64,000 nt of DNA from Allopseudospirillum japonicum (lineage in GTDB: Bacteria; Pseudomonadota; Gammaproteobacteria; Pseudomonadales; Halomonadaceae): positions 1 to 64,000 of the forward strand of contig NZ_FNYH01000009.1 of NCBI RefSeq assembly GCF_900108915.1. The letters run 5' to 3'. The number at the start of each line of letters is the position of its first letter. Position 1 is the stretch's first letter. The translations under genes were made by a program, and so were the position numbers. Shown in pieces: positions 1 through 8,283 of this stretch. The notes under the pieces were generated by a model. It was not told the origin of the DNA, did no database searches, and saw only the letters and a program-made list of their open reading frames with translations.

Positions 1-43
1 GTTCTGGGGTTGGGTAAATTCTGATTTTCGTGGCTTTTAACAT
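1..43 (-). CDS. tnpB: TnpB (RNA-guided nuclease/IS accessory protein), first 14 codons only
   Basis: The minus strand from 43 downward reads ATG then MLKATKIRIYPTPE before the window ends. This K-x-R-I-Y-P-T-P-E opening is the familiar start of IS200/IS605 TnpB (OrfB) proteins, whose RuvC-like domain lies further on and is not visible here. The start is supported by GAGAG seven bases upstream of the ATG. Too little is present to judge whether the gene is intact or whether a TnpA partner exists. Confidence 0.7.
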   Translation of the reverse strand, partial: MLKATKIRIYPTPE

Positions 44-98
44 GTAAGCGCTCTCTACTGGAATCTTTTGATGATAACATCACAAGGATTTTGTATAA

Positions 99-150
99 AA
101 TCAGGCTACGCCTGATTAGCCCTTTCATCCCCGCCCGCATTGGGCGAGGG
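99..150 (-). repeat. Two hairpins in the IS left end
   Basis: One perfect 8-bp stem with a 3-base loop lies at 99-117 (AATCAGGC, TAC, GCCTGATT). A second GC-rich stem lies at 129-150 (CCCCGCCC pairing with GGGCGAGGG, one bulged A). Imperfect hairpins with a bulge near the element end are what the single-strand transposase of IS200/IS605 elements recognises; that role here is inferred from position. Confidence 0.6.
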
Positions 151-158
151 TTTTCGGG

Positions 159-299
159 CTATTCTGCTAAGCGGGCAATTTCATACCAAGTGCCCAAATA
201 CTTGTCTAACTGAAAATTTTGTACTGGCTGTATCTTTTCTGGCATCCCTAAACAGCCAGTCAGCAATAAACTGAGGGTAACTAACAATAAAGCTTGCAA
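159..299 (-). pseudogene. blc: Truncated lipocalin lipoprotein Blc (N-terminal 46 codons)
   Basis: Reading from a TTG at 299, with AAAGGAG seven bases upstream, gives a short signal peptide with lipobox LTGC (Cys16). The lipocalin hallmark KYLGTWYEIARL follows, then GCA GAA and a stop at 161-159. Intact Blc is about 170-180 residues, so only the first quarter remains. The break coincides with the left end of an IS200/IS605 element. Blc is an outer-membrane lipocalin that binds lysophospholipids. Without the barrel strands the fragment cannot be functional. The missing 3' part would be expected beyond the element, outside the window. Confidence 0.8.
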
Positions 300-405
300 A
301 TGGAAACTCCTTTAATCCCTTATTATTTATAGGTCTTGGCATGGAAGCTTGTTATACTCAACCGATTAATATTTTGCTTTATTTAATTTAATAGTTGAGA
401 CTTCC

Positions 406-1794
406 GTGAATCATCCTGCCTTTTCCAGCTTAAAACTCGCCAATGCCCAATTAAAAAACCTAGAAAATCTAGGCTACCAACACATGACACCCATCCAAGC
501 ACAAAGCTTACCTTGGATTTTGCAAGGCCGCGATGTGATTGCGCAAGCCAAAACCGGTAGTGGTAAAACTGCTGCCTTTGGCATTGGTTTACTTGAACGC
601 ATTCACGCGAAGTATTTCGGCTGCCAAGCGCTCATTTTATGTCCAACACGTGAGTTAGCCGCCCAAGTCGCCAATGAGATACGTAAACTCGCGCGTTATC
701 AACACAATATTAAAGTACTCACACTTTGTGGTGGTATGCCCATTGGCCCACAAATTGGCTCTTTGGCCCATGGTGCACATATCATTGTCGGTACGCCAGG
801 GCGGATTCAGGATCACTTACGCAAAGCAACTTTAGATATTAGTCAAGTGAAAACTCTGGTGCTCGATGAAGCCGACCGCATGTTAGATATGGGATTTGCT
901 GAGGCCATCGCGGATATTGTCCAGTACACGCCTGTACAACGACAAACTTTGCTCTTTTCTGCAACTTATCCGCAAGGCATTCAAGCGATTAGTGCGGGAT
1001 ACCAACAAGACCCTGTCACCATCAAGGTGGAAGAGCAAGTTTCTTCACTCAATCTGCAACAAAAGTTTTTTGCTGTAAAACAGACCGCAGAAAAACCTCA
1101 AGCGTTGGCAATGATCTTAAATCAATATCAGGCAGAACACGCGGTTATATTTTGTAATACCAAGCAGGATGTCAGTGAGTTAACTGATTTTCTGGAAAAT
1201 CAAGGCTATTATGCTCAGGCCTTACATGGTGACTTACAACAAAATGAACGCGATCAAGTGTTAATTAAATTTGCCAATTTAAGTACACATTTACTGATTG
1301 CCACGGATGTTGCCGCGCGTGGTTTAGATATTAGTGATTTACCTTTAGTCATTAATTATGATTTGGCGCGTGATCCTGAAGTCCATGTGCATCGTATCGG
1401 GCGCACAGGACGCGCGGGCAAAGCAGGCCTCGCCATTAGCTTGTGTACTGAGAAAGAATACCCACAACTGATGCGTATTGAGCAACAAATGCACATCAGT
1501 ATCCAAACCACAGCAATACGCCCAACTGATGCACCACACCAACACAACAAGCAAACACCGCCTAAAATGCAAACCTTAATGATTGATGGGGGCAAAAAGA
1601 ACAAAGTACGTGCAGGTGATTTACTCGGTGCCTTAACCAATGAAGGTGGTATTCAAGGTCAACAAGTGGGCAAAATCAATATTTTAGATTATGTGGCCTA
1701 TGTTGCTGTGGCAACCCCTGTAGCTCAAGAGGCTTTGCAGCACTTATTACACAGCCGGATTAAAGGACGTAAATTCAAAGTAAGACGTGTTTAA
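406..1794 (+). CDS. dbpA: ATP-dependent RNA helicase DbpA
   Basis: DEAD-box helicase that remodels 23S rRNA during 50S subunit assembly. The 462 residues show the Q motif (MTPIQ), Walker A AKTGSGKT at 48-55, DEAD at 154-157, the SAT motif (FSATYP) and motif VI HRIGRTGRAG. The last ~75 residues form the DbpA-specific RNA-binding domain (GGKKNKVRAGDLLGAL and the GRKFKVRRV end), which binds hairpin 92 of 23S rRNA and separates DbpA from other DEAD-box proteins. The frame starts at a GTG. It is transcribed away from the IS/blc debris on its left and stands alone, with a 216-base gap to ihfB. Confidence 0.93.
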   Translation: MNHPAFSSLKLANAQLKNLENLGYQHMTPIQAQSLPWILQGRDVIAQAKTGSGKTAAFGIGLLERIHAKYFGCQALILCPTRELAAQVANEIRKLARYQHNIKVLTLCGGMPIGPQIGSLAHGAHIIVGTPGRIQDHLRKATLDISQVKTLVLDEADRMLDMGFAEAIADIVQYTPVQRQTLLFSATYPQGIQAISAGYQQDPVTIKVEEQVSSLNLQQKFFAVKQTAEKPQALAMILNQYQAEHAVIFCNTKQDVSELTDFLENQGYYAQALHGDLQQNERDQVLIKFANLSTHLLIATDVAARGLDISDLPLVINYDLARDPEVHVHRIGRTGRAGKAGLAISLCTEKEYPQLMRIEQQMHISIQTTAIRPTDAPHQHNKQTPPKMQTLMIDGGKKNKVRAGDLLGALTNEGGIQGQQVGKINILDYVAYVAVATPVAQEALQHLLHSRIKGRKFKVRRV

Positions 1795-2010
1795 CTCAGG
1801 TAGGGTGTTAAATCTTGCACAAGCACAGAAAATGCCGCAATCCGACTAAAATCTAGCTAACTTACTGAAAGCACGTCAATTCTAGTGCATTCTTAGGTTG
1901 TGTATTGCCTAACCTCTGAGTATGCTTAAATCCGATAGACTCTTGTTCATTCCTTCGTCCACAGCGCAGGCGATACCTAATCTTGAATCATCAACTTGGG
2001 AGTAAGGCTG

Positions 2011-2346
2011 ATGACCAAATCTGAACTGATCGAGCAAATTGCATCCCAGTTAACGGACCTTCCCGTCAAAGATGTCGAACTTGCCGTGAAACTTATTTTG
2101 GAACAAATGACAGATGCCCTTGCTCAGGGTGGACGTGTCGAAATTCGTGGCTTTGGTAGTTTCTCCTTGCATTACCGCGAACCTCGTACAGGACGCAACC
2201 CCAAAACAGGCGAGCAAGTTGCTTTGGTGGGAAAATATGTTCCCCATTTTAAACCAGGCAAAGAACTACGCGAAATGGTCGACCAAGCCGCGAAAACTGC
2301 ACCAACCAGGCGTCCACACATCAACCCACATTTGCGTCTTGTGTAA
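2011..2346 (+). CDS. ihfB: Integration host factor beta subunit
   Basis: DNA-bending nucleoid protein that forms a heterodimer with IHF-alpha. The protein begins [11 protein letters not shown] and has the HU/IHF fold with the DNA-contacting beta-arm segment [11 protein letters not shown] and [11 protein letters not shown] before it. At 111 residues it has a slightly extended, basic tail compared with the usual 94-100. The ATG at 2011 is chosen over the TTG at 1996 because GGGAGTAAGG precedes it at normal spacing. ihfB-lapA-lapB is a common gammaproteobacterial order, but rpsA, normally just upstream, is not here. Confidence 0.95.
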   Translation: MTKSELIEQIASQLTDLPVKDVELAVKLILEQMTDALAQGGRVEIRGFGSFSLHYREPRTGRNPKTGEQVALVGKYVPHFKPGKELREMVDQAAKTAPTRRPHINPHLRLV

Positions 2347-2456
2347 ACCTCTTGCGCTTTCTGCGGATACACAAGCATCTAATTAGTCGGTATCATGTCT
2401 GGCTTGATATGCATACTGATATGACTGACACTGAATATTAAGGTGGACACGCTTTT

Positions 2457-2777
2457 ATGAGATGGATTCGACTAGTACTTTTTACCTTGGTTTCTATTTT
2501 TCTTTTGGGCTTAGGTAGTTGGTTTGCCTTGCGCAATCAAACGCCCGTCCCACTGGATTTAATCTTGATTCAATTTGAAGCTGGCAGCCTAGCCACTTGG
2601 ATGATGATTGCTTTTATGGGTGGCGCCTTATGTAGCTTATTCGTGATGATTTTCACCTTACTACGAATGCAAGCCCGCTTAGCTGGCGCACGTTCTCGGG
2701 TACAGAAACTACAAAAGGAAGTGAACCAGCTTAAAAATCAACAAGGTGCTAAAGAGCTGGCTCCAGCAACTTCATGA
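2457..2777 (+). CDS. lapA: LapA (YciS) inner-membrane protein of LPS regulation
   Basis: Small inner-membrane partner of LapB. Two hydrophobic segments (about residues 5-25 and 43-68) are followed by a cytoplasmic coiled-coil tail rich in Q, K and E. The pattern RNQTPVPLDLILIQFEAG matches the LapA (DUF1049) domain. Its stop overlaps the lapB start by four bases (ATGA), so the two are translationally coupled. LapA and LapB together help control LpxC turnover and LPS assembly. Confidence 0.9.
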   Translation: MRWIRLVLFTLVSIFLLGLGSWFALRNQTPVPLDLILIQFEAGSLATWMMIAFMGGALCSLFVMIFTLLRMQARLAGARSRVQKLQKEVNQLKNQQGAKELAPATS

Positions 2778-4006
2778 GTTGGCTGCTTTTATATCTTGGG
2801 CCCCCGCTATTTTTGATATTGGGTTATCTACTGGGTCTTTGGCATGCTAAAAATCCACGGGGGCTTGTTGACTTACTCAAGTGCTGGCCTTGCAACCTTT
2901 TGCCTTGGCAACGTACCTTGCCAGCCCACCTCCACCGAGCACGCTTTGTGCAGCCGACGCAACTTGCTGATACTGAAGAAGACGTGATCAGCCATTTGAT
3001 GCAAGCGCTGCACCTTTCCTCTGATACTTTGGATGCTCATTTAGCTTTCGCGAATTTGTTTCGCCAACGTGGTGATAGTGCTAAAGCCATACGTTTACAT
3101 CAAAACTTATGTGGCCGCAGTGGGTTAAACGCTTATGATCAACAAAAAATTTACCTTGAGTTAGCACGTGACTATCAAGCCGCCGGCCTTTTAGACCGTG
3201 CCGAACACTTATTACTTGACTTGGTGAAAAGTCCGCACGCAGATTTACGCCGCCAAAGCCGTATTTTGCTGACGAAAATCTACGAGCAAGAACGCGAGTG
3301 GCACAAGGCAATTCAAACCTTATCGCCTTATATGTTGCGTGATCATTACCGCTTTCGGCGTGCTTGTTCACACTATTATTGCGAATTAGCCGCATACGCA
3401 ACACGTCAACAAGATACACAAGCAGCTTATGCTTATCTACAACAAGCACAACAACAAGATGAAGCCAATATCCGTATTTACTGGATGCGTGGCGAGTTGC
3501 AATTAGCACAAGCGCAATACACAGCCGCCCTTGCCAGCTTGCAAAGCATTCAAACCTATCAAGCACCATTTTTACCGCTTACTTTTGCCATGCAACAAGC
3601 AGCCTATCAGGCACTGGATGCTTGGCCACAGTGGCAGGATTATTTGGAAACTTGTTTGCGCGATTATCAGTGGTCCAGTGCCGCTTTATATTTAGCCCAA
3701 GCCTATCGACAACAAAAAGGCGCTCATGCCGCTTTACAGGTTTTAAAGCACTTTTTTGTACGAGACCCGCAATTAAATCTTGCACTACATTTATTAGAAT
3801 GGCATCAGTTGGAACAGCAAGAATTTCCGCATTTACCACAGAAAATTGATCGGCAAGTCTCTGAGGCTTTCTACACTTTATTACTTGAGTTACAAAATAA
3901 AATGCCTGCGTTTTTATGCCAGAACTGTGGTTTCAGTGGCCATACCTTATATTGGCAATGCCCCAAATGTCAGCATTGGGGCACCTATCAGCCTCAGCAT
4001 CAGTAA
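2774..4006 (+). CDS. lapB: LapB (YciM), LPS assembly/LpxC regulation protein
   Basis: Membrane-anchored adaptor that recruits FtsH to degrade LpxC and so tunes LPS synthesis. An N-terminal membrane helix (about residues 3-22) is followed by many TPR-like helices and a C-terminal rubredoxin-type metal knuckle with C382, C385, C396 and C399. At 410 residues it is slightly longer than the E. coli protein (389). It overlaps lapA by four bases and ends seven bases before the convergent sohB. Confidence 0.93.
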   Translation: MSWLLLYLGPPLFLILGYLLGLWHAKNPRGLVDLLKCWPCNLLPWQRTLPAHLHRARFVQPTQLADTEEDVISHLMQALHLSSDTLDAHLAFANLFRQRGDSAKAIRLHQNLCGRSGLNAYDQQKIYLELARDYQAAGLLDRAEHLLLDLVKSPHADLRRQSRILLTKIYEQEREWHKAIQTLSPYMLRDHYRFRRACSHYYCELAAYATRQQDTQAAYAYLQQAQQQDEANIRIYWMRGELQLAQAQYTAALASLQSIQTYQAPFLPLTFAMQQAAYQALDAWPQWQDYLETCLRDYQWSSAALYLAQAYRQQKGAHAALQVLKHFFVRDPQLNLALHLLEWHQLEQQEFPHLPQKIDRQVSEAFYTLLLELQNKMPAFLCQNCGFSGHTLYWQCPKCQHWGTYQPQHQ

Positions 4007-4013
4007 AACAGGA

Positions 4014-5033
4014 TTAGGCTTTGGGGAGATTTTGCGCTTTTGCCTGCCAACGTGACCAAGTTTTTTCTGCAACTTTCACAAGGTTAATGCCAAGTTTTTC
4101 CAATAAAGGCTGTGGCTTTTCCAAGCTGATTTTATAAACATTCGCCTCTTGGCAACGTGTTTGCAGGTACTGCTGGCTGGTTTGTAACCCATCAATTAAC
4201 CCTAAATTAAGCGCTTCTTGTCCATACCATACCTCCCCTGTAGCAATTTTTTTGATTTCTACTTGTGGGCGCTTTTGCTGAACAAATTGTTTAAATAACT
4301 CATGGGTCTTTTGTAAATCCTCAATAAATTTATCACGACCTTCTGGCGTATTTTCACCAAACAACGTCAGGGTACGTTTGTGTTCACCTGCAGTCAAAAC
4401 CTCAAAATCCACTTCATGTTTTTTCAGTAAACGATGAAAATTAGGCACATGCGCCACGACCCCTACAGAGCCAATCAGCGCGAAAGGTGCTGCATAAATT
4501 GTGTCGGCCACCGCTGCCATCATATAACCACCACTTGCAGCCACCGCATCGACACAAACTGTGAGTTTTACTTGTTGTTGACGTAAACGTTCTAATTGGG
4601 CTGCTGCCAACCCATAACGGTGCACATAGCCACCACCACTTTCTAGGCAAACAACAACTTCATCTTGTTCACGAATACGAGCGGATAAAATGGTTAATAA
4701 ATCGGCAAGGTGTTCACTACCTGAAGCCTGCATATCACCATCAAACTCAAGTACAAATACACGTGCTTTATCTTCAGTTGCATCCGTATTTTTTTGTTGT
4801 TTACGTGCCTTGTATAATTTTTTAAGGGCGCTTTTATCTAGTAGATGTTCATCTAATTCTTGCTGATATGCTTCAAGCTCATCATTGAGGTGCTTGATTT
4901 TTAATTGTGCTGTTTCATCTTGGTTTTTATGATTTTTTGCCGCAGCAATCAGCACAATGGGTAAGGCAAATAATACGACGAGGGTGAGGCTTTTCAGTAA
5001 AAAAGCTAAATAATCAAAAATAAAAACTTCCAC
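4014..5033 (-). CDS. sohB: SohB inner-membrane S49 serine peptidase
   Basis: Membrane-anchored signal-peptide-peptidase-like protease. An N-terminal membrane helix (residues 8-32) and a charged linker lead into the S49 ClpP-like fold. The probable Ser-Lys dyad is S167 (in VAASGGYM) and K219 (in GEHKRT); the oxyanion-side motif ESGGGYVH is at 131-138. The start is a GTG with AAGGAG five bases upstream. The gene is convergent with lapB. Length (339) is normal for SohB and far shorter than SppA. Confidence 0.9.
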   Translation of the reverse strand: MEVFIFDYLAFLLKSLTLVVLFALPIVLIAAAKNHKNQDETAQLKIKHLNDELEAYQQELDEHLLDKSALKKLYKARKQQKNTDATEDKARVFVLEFDGDMQASGSEHLADLLTILSARIREQDEVVVCLESGGGYVHRYGLAAAQLERLRQQQVKLTVCVDAVAASGGYMMAAVADTIYAAPFALIGSVGVVAHVPNFHRLLKKHEVDFEVLTAGEHKRTLTLFGENTPEGRDKFIEDLQKTHELFKQFVQQKRPQVEIKKIATGEVWYGQEALNLGLIDGLQTSQQYLQTRCQEANVYKISLEKPQPLLEKLGINLVKVAEKTWSRWQAKAQNLPKA

Positions 5034-5158
5034 ACAAGCTCCTTATTCATCAAGATCAATTGCGACCTTTAGTATGGCATTGAGAAACAAAAAATGCACC
5101 AACATCCTTGTTGATGACTCTTATTTTACTTCCCTTTGATAAGAAGAAGGCCTAAGCA

Positions 5159-5518
5159 CTAAGAAACTAACCAAGTTTCGACTTCATCACCATAAGTCCG
5201 TTTCCATGCTTGAAATTTTGCATGGTTACGGCTACGAATTTCTAGCGTTTCCCCAGTGTGTGGGTTACGAAATATTTTTTGTGCACGTTGATATTTAACA
5301 CTTTCTTGTGCGGGGGCTTGTGTTGCCGGTGGGCGCAGCATGTCTAATACTTCAGCTTCACTAAGATTAAATTGCTCCATCAAAGCTTGTAACTCTTGCT
5401 TAAATTTAACCACTTCTTGTACGGCTGTACTTTGTGCAAGATGCTGTACTTCTTGCTGTAATGCCTGTAATTGTTTTTCTTTCGCTAAAAACTCGCGTAG
5501 CTTATGGATTTTGTTCAT
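5159..5518 (-). CDS. mvaT: MvaT-family H-NS-like xenogeneic silencer
   Basis: Nucleoid protein predicted to coat AT-rich DNA and silence it. The 119 residues split into an N-terminal coiled coil for oligomerisation (about 1-60), a linker with PPATQAPAQ, and a C-terminal DNA-binding domain with KIFRNPHTGETLE, RSRNHAKFQAWK and a final ETWL. This C-terminal pattern fits the MvaT/MvaU branch of Pseudomonas rather than enterobacterial H-NS. GAGGGAG precedes the ATG. It is divergent from the msrAB fusion gene across a 352-base gap. Confidence 0.8.
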   Translation of the reverse strand: MNKIHKLREFLAKEKQLQALQQEVQHLAQSTAVQEVVKFKQELQALMEQFNLSEAEVLDMLRPPATQAPAQESVKYQRAQKIFRNPHTGETLEIRSRNHAKFQAWKRTYGDEVETWLVS

Positions 5519-5870
5519 CTAGAAGACTCCCTCTAAAATAATTATTTCAATGTTTGTTACCTATCCCCTTATGGACGGCGCTAAAAATACACGCTTTGGC
5601 TATTTAAAATCAAGTTGTTGCTTAACTAAACTGATCTATTAGTTATTTTTCATAGTGCACTTTTATTACTCTCTAATATCAAGCGCTCTAGATAAGCTGT
5701 GAAAATCTATAGTAAGACTTACAAGACCTTCGCCAATGTACAATTTTTGCTTGTGTTCATGTTGGTTTAAGAAAGCAGAATATCCTTATTTTTCTTAGGT
5801 TTATTCTGCGCAACTTTTTATTGTTGGCCGACTCTTAGATGACATTTGAGATAAAAACATGAGGCTGCAC
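5519..5870. other. Divergent intergenic region between mvaT and msrAB
   Basis: AT-rich gap with no reading frame worth calling and no strong hairpin. It must hold promoters for both flanking genes. On the minus strand a TTGATT/18/TATTTT arrangement around 5588-5617 is a weak candidate for mvaT. No good match was found for msrAB. Confidence 0.4.
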
Positions 5871-7211
5871 ATGATCATTTTCCCCTATAGGTCTTTTACT
5901 CAAGGATTCCATCTTTGGTTGCTGGTGAGTATCCTTGGCTTGTTGACGTTTTGGTCAAATAAAGGAGTGGCAAGTATGACGCAAAAAGCTCAAGATTTAA
6001 GTCAGTACCCAAGCTTGGTCTTGGGAATGGGCTGTTTTTGGGGCGCGGAAAAACGTATGGGCGAGCTATCAGGCGTGCTTGATGTGCAAAGCGGTTATGC
6101 CAATGGCGATGGTGCTGCTAGTTACACCCACATTCTCGCCTATGAAAAAGCGTTACAAAGTGGCCAAACTCAAGGCAAAAATCATGCTGAAGTGGTGAAG
6201 GTTATTTTTGATCCCGCACAAGTGAGTGTCACCCAAGTACTGATGCATTTTTGGGAAAATCACAATCCAACACAAGGCGATCGCCAAGGCAATGATGTTG
6301 GCTCCAATTATCGCAGTGCTATTTACTACCAAACGCCCGAGCAAGAAGCTGCCGCCAAAGAAACCCGCCGCCTTTATCAACAAGCCTTGACAGAAGCTGG
6401 TTATTTACGCATTACCACAGAGATTGCCCCTTTAACTACGTATACGCCTGCTGAAGAATATCATCAGGATTATTTGCAAAAAAACCCCAATGGCTATTGT
6501 GGCTTGGGAGGCACCGGCGTGACTTTTCCGCGTGAGGCAAGCACAGCTAAACCAGCTTCTCTACAACACAAGGTTGAAATCTTGCAAGGCGCACAGCTTA
6601 ATCAAGAAATCCAGTTAGTTATGTTTTCAGCCCCAGAATGTGGTTATTGTGATGCCTTTAAACGTGATATTGCCCAACATTGGCAAGCTGAGGTGGATTT
6701 AGCGATCACAGAAGTCAGCCAAGTACCGACAGGATGGCAATTAGGCCAAGCACTCTTTGCCACGCCTACGTTAGTCTTGTTTAAACAAGGGGTTGAAGTC
6801 AGTCGTTACACAGGTTATCAAGGAGATGCGCAGCGTTTTTGGCAGTGGCTCGGTTTTCAATTGTTGACCCCAGAACAACAAAAAATTGCTTTCGAATCAG
6901 GGACTGAGCGCCCTTTTACCGGCTCGCATCTTGATGAAAAGCGTGCAGGTACCTTTGTTGACCCCATTACTGGTGCCCCCCTGTTCCGTAGTGAAACCAA
7001 ATACGAAAGCGGTAGTGGTTGGCCCAGTTTTTTTAATCCAGTCGAAGGTGCCTTAACCCTGCATCCAGATGATACTCATGGTATGCAAAGAATAGAAGTG
7101 CGTAGTGCCAGTTCTGGGATTCATCTAGGACATGTTTTCAACGATGGCCCACCGCCTACCTATAAACGCTATTGCATTAATGGGGAAGTCCTCAAATTTA
7201 TCGCAGATTAA
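5871..7211 (+). CDS. msrAB: Fused methionine sulfoxide reductase MsrA-thioredoxin-like-MsrB
   Basis: Repairs both S- and R-methionine sulfoxide. From the ATG at 5871 (446 residues; GAGG six bases upstream) there is a hydrophobic signal or anchor at about 14-28. Next comes MsrA with catalytic Cys in GCFWG (C55) and recycling Cys in NGYCGLGGT. A thioredoxin-like module with CGYC (257-260) follows, then MsrB with catalytic Cys in RYCING (C435). The MsrB part lacks both zinc CxxC pairs and has SGSGWPSF where many MsrBs have a recycling Cys (SGCGWPSF). Domain order differs from Neisseria PilB, where thioredoxin comes first. A second start at 5976 has an excellent AAAGGAG and would give a form without the signal. 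Confidence 0.9.
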   Translation: MIIFPYRSFTQGFHLWLLVSILGLLTFWSNKGVASMTQKAQDLSQYPSLVLGMGCFWGAEKRMGELSGVLDVQSGYANGDGAASYTHILAYEKALQSGQTQGKNHAEVVKVIFDPAQVSVTQVLMHFWENHNPTQGDRQGNDVGSNYRSAIYYQTPEQEAAAKETRRLYQQALTEAGYLRITTEIAPLTTYTPAEEYHQDYLQKNPNGYCGLGGTGVTFPREASTAKPASLQHKVEILQGAQLNQEIQLVMFSAPECGYCDAFKRDIAQHWQAEVDLAITEVSQVPTGWQLGQALFATPTLVLFKQGVEVSRYTGYQGDAQRFWQWLGFQLLTPEQQKIAFESGTERPFTGSHLDEKRAGTFVDPITGAPLFRSETKYESGSGWPSFFNPVEGALTLHPDDTHGMQRIEVRSASSGIHLGHVFNDGPPPTYKRYCINGEVLKFIAD

Positions 7212-7226
7212 TCCCCATCTGTGAAC

Positions 7227-7262
7227 GGATGCAGCGCCTCGACATACTTGGGCACTGCATCC
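7227..7262. terminator. Hairpin between convergent msrAB and the hydrolase gene
   Basis: GGATGCAG at 7227-7234 pairs with CTGCATCC at 7255-7262, extended by three inner pairs after one mismatch. It sits between two convergent genes, so a shared terminator is likely, but no clean T-run follows on either strand. Confidence 0.5.
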
Positions 7263-7268
7263 TCTAAG

Positions 7269-8174
7269 TTATAATTGATTCAGCGGCAATTTTAAGTAAG
7301 CCACTTGGTTTGCTTCTGCCTCTGGTAAGTGCCCTGCACGAATATTAATTTGTATTGAAGGCAACAATAAACGCGGCACTGCTAACCCTGCATCTCGTTG
7401 GCTGCGCATACGCACAAAGTCTTCCTGTGTGCGGCCTTGGCCAACATGAATATTCGCTGCTTTTTGCTCAGCTACACTCGATTGAAAAGCGACCTCGCGT
7501 CCTTCCGGTGGATAGTCGTGACACATAAACAAGCAGGTGTGCTCTGGTAAAGCGAGTAGACGCTGAATCGAAGCATATAAAGTAGCCGCATCCCCTCCGG
7601 GAAAATCACAACGTGCTGTGCCCACATCTGGCATAAATAAGGTGTCGCCGACAAATACCGCTGGACCAATCTTGTAACTCACACACGCCGGTGTATGCCC
7701 TGGTGTATGCAAAACTTCTATCGCATGCTGCGCAAAGGTCAAGGTGTGATTTGGCTTGGCCAGATAGTCAAACTCTTGCCCTTGGGTACTGACATCGTCA
7801 AGATGAAATAAGCTTTTAAAAACTTTTTGTACCTGAGTAATCGCTTCACCAATCACGACCTGCCCACCTGCAAGGGCTTTAAGTGCTTGAGCGCCAGAAA
7901 GATGATCTGCATGTGCATGGGTTTCTAAAATCCAGACCAATCTCAATTGATGTGCATGTAGGAAGTCTACCAATCGTTGCACACTCTCATTCGAGGTACG
8001 CCCTGAGGGTGCATCAAAATCCAAGACAGGATCAATAACGACGGCTTCACCTTGTGCAAAAACCACATAAGTCAAGGTGGAAGTATCCTGATGGAAAAAA
8101 GCTTGTACCTCAAAATCAGCAAATTGCACAGGTGCAAAACAGGTCATAGAAGTAGAAGTATCAGAAGTGCTCAT
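7269..8174 (-). CDS. Metallo-beta-lactamase-fold hydrolase, persulfide-dioxygenase (ETHE1/Blh)-like
   Basis: Predicted non-heme iron persulfide dioxygenase or related glyoxalase-II-fold hydrolase. The metal motif THAHADH, then HTPGHTPACVSY and VGDTLFMPDVGTARCDFPGG, are typical of the ETHE1/Blh group, which oxidises glutathione persulfide to sulfite. The 301 residues match a stand-alone MBL enzyme without a rhodanese domain. GGAG lies nine bases before the ATG. It is divergent from a SulP anion transporter, which fits sulfur handling, though the true substrate is not shown by sequence. Confidence 0.8.
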   Translation of the reverse strand: MSTSDTSTSMTCFAPVQFADFEVQAFFHQDTSTLTYVVFAQGEAVVIDPVLDFDAPSGRTSNESVQRLVDFLHAHQLRLVWILETHAHADHLSGAQALKALAGGQVVIGEAITQVQKVFKSLFHLDDVSTQGQEFDYLAKPNHTLTFAQHAIEVLHTPGHTPACVSYKIGPAVFVGDTLFMPDVGTARCDFPGGDAATLYASIQRLLALPEHTCLFMCHDYPPEGREVAFQSSVAEQKAANIHVGQGRTQEDFVRMRSQRDAGLAVPRLLLPSIQINIRAGHLPEAEANQVAYLKLPLNQL

Positions 8175-8203
8175 CAGTCAGATCTCCATTATATTAGAAC
8201 TTA

Positions 8204-8234
8204 TTGTTTTATGCTGACCTATTTTCTATATAAT
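8204..8234 (+). promoter_or_regulatory. Candidate promoter for the SulP gene
   Basis: A perfect TATAAT at 8229-8234 lies about 50 bases before the sulP start. The best -35 is TTGTTT at 8204-8209 with a long 19-base spacer, so only the -10 is convincing. Confidence 0.4.
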
Positions 8235-8283
8235 GTCTAGAAATATACTTAGCATACTTTGATTTAAAGATGAGGGATTTTTG

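Larger units (their letters stand above)
1..171 (-). mobile_element. Left end of an IS200/IS605-family (tnpB-carrying) element, partial
   Basis: Read on the minus strand, the lipocalin reading frame ends abruptly around 159-171. It is followed by about 120 bases with two hairpins and then a ribosome binding site (GAGAG) and ATG opening a reading frame that starts like TnpB. Subterminal hairpins without terminal inverted repeats are typical of IS200/IS605 elements. The exact junction cannot be fixed from one side; it lies somewhere between the last lipocalin-like codon (about 168-171) and the first hairpin (150). The rest of the element, including its right end and any omega RNA, is outside the window. 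That it is an insertion is inferred from the broken host gene. Confidence 0.7.

Noticed and set aside
8187-8197. Minus-strand TATAAT-like -10 just before the persulfide-dioxygenase-like gene
   Set aside because: It overlaps the ribosome binding site region; transcription would start at or after GGAG, and no -35 was found at the right distance.
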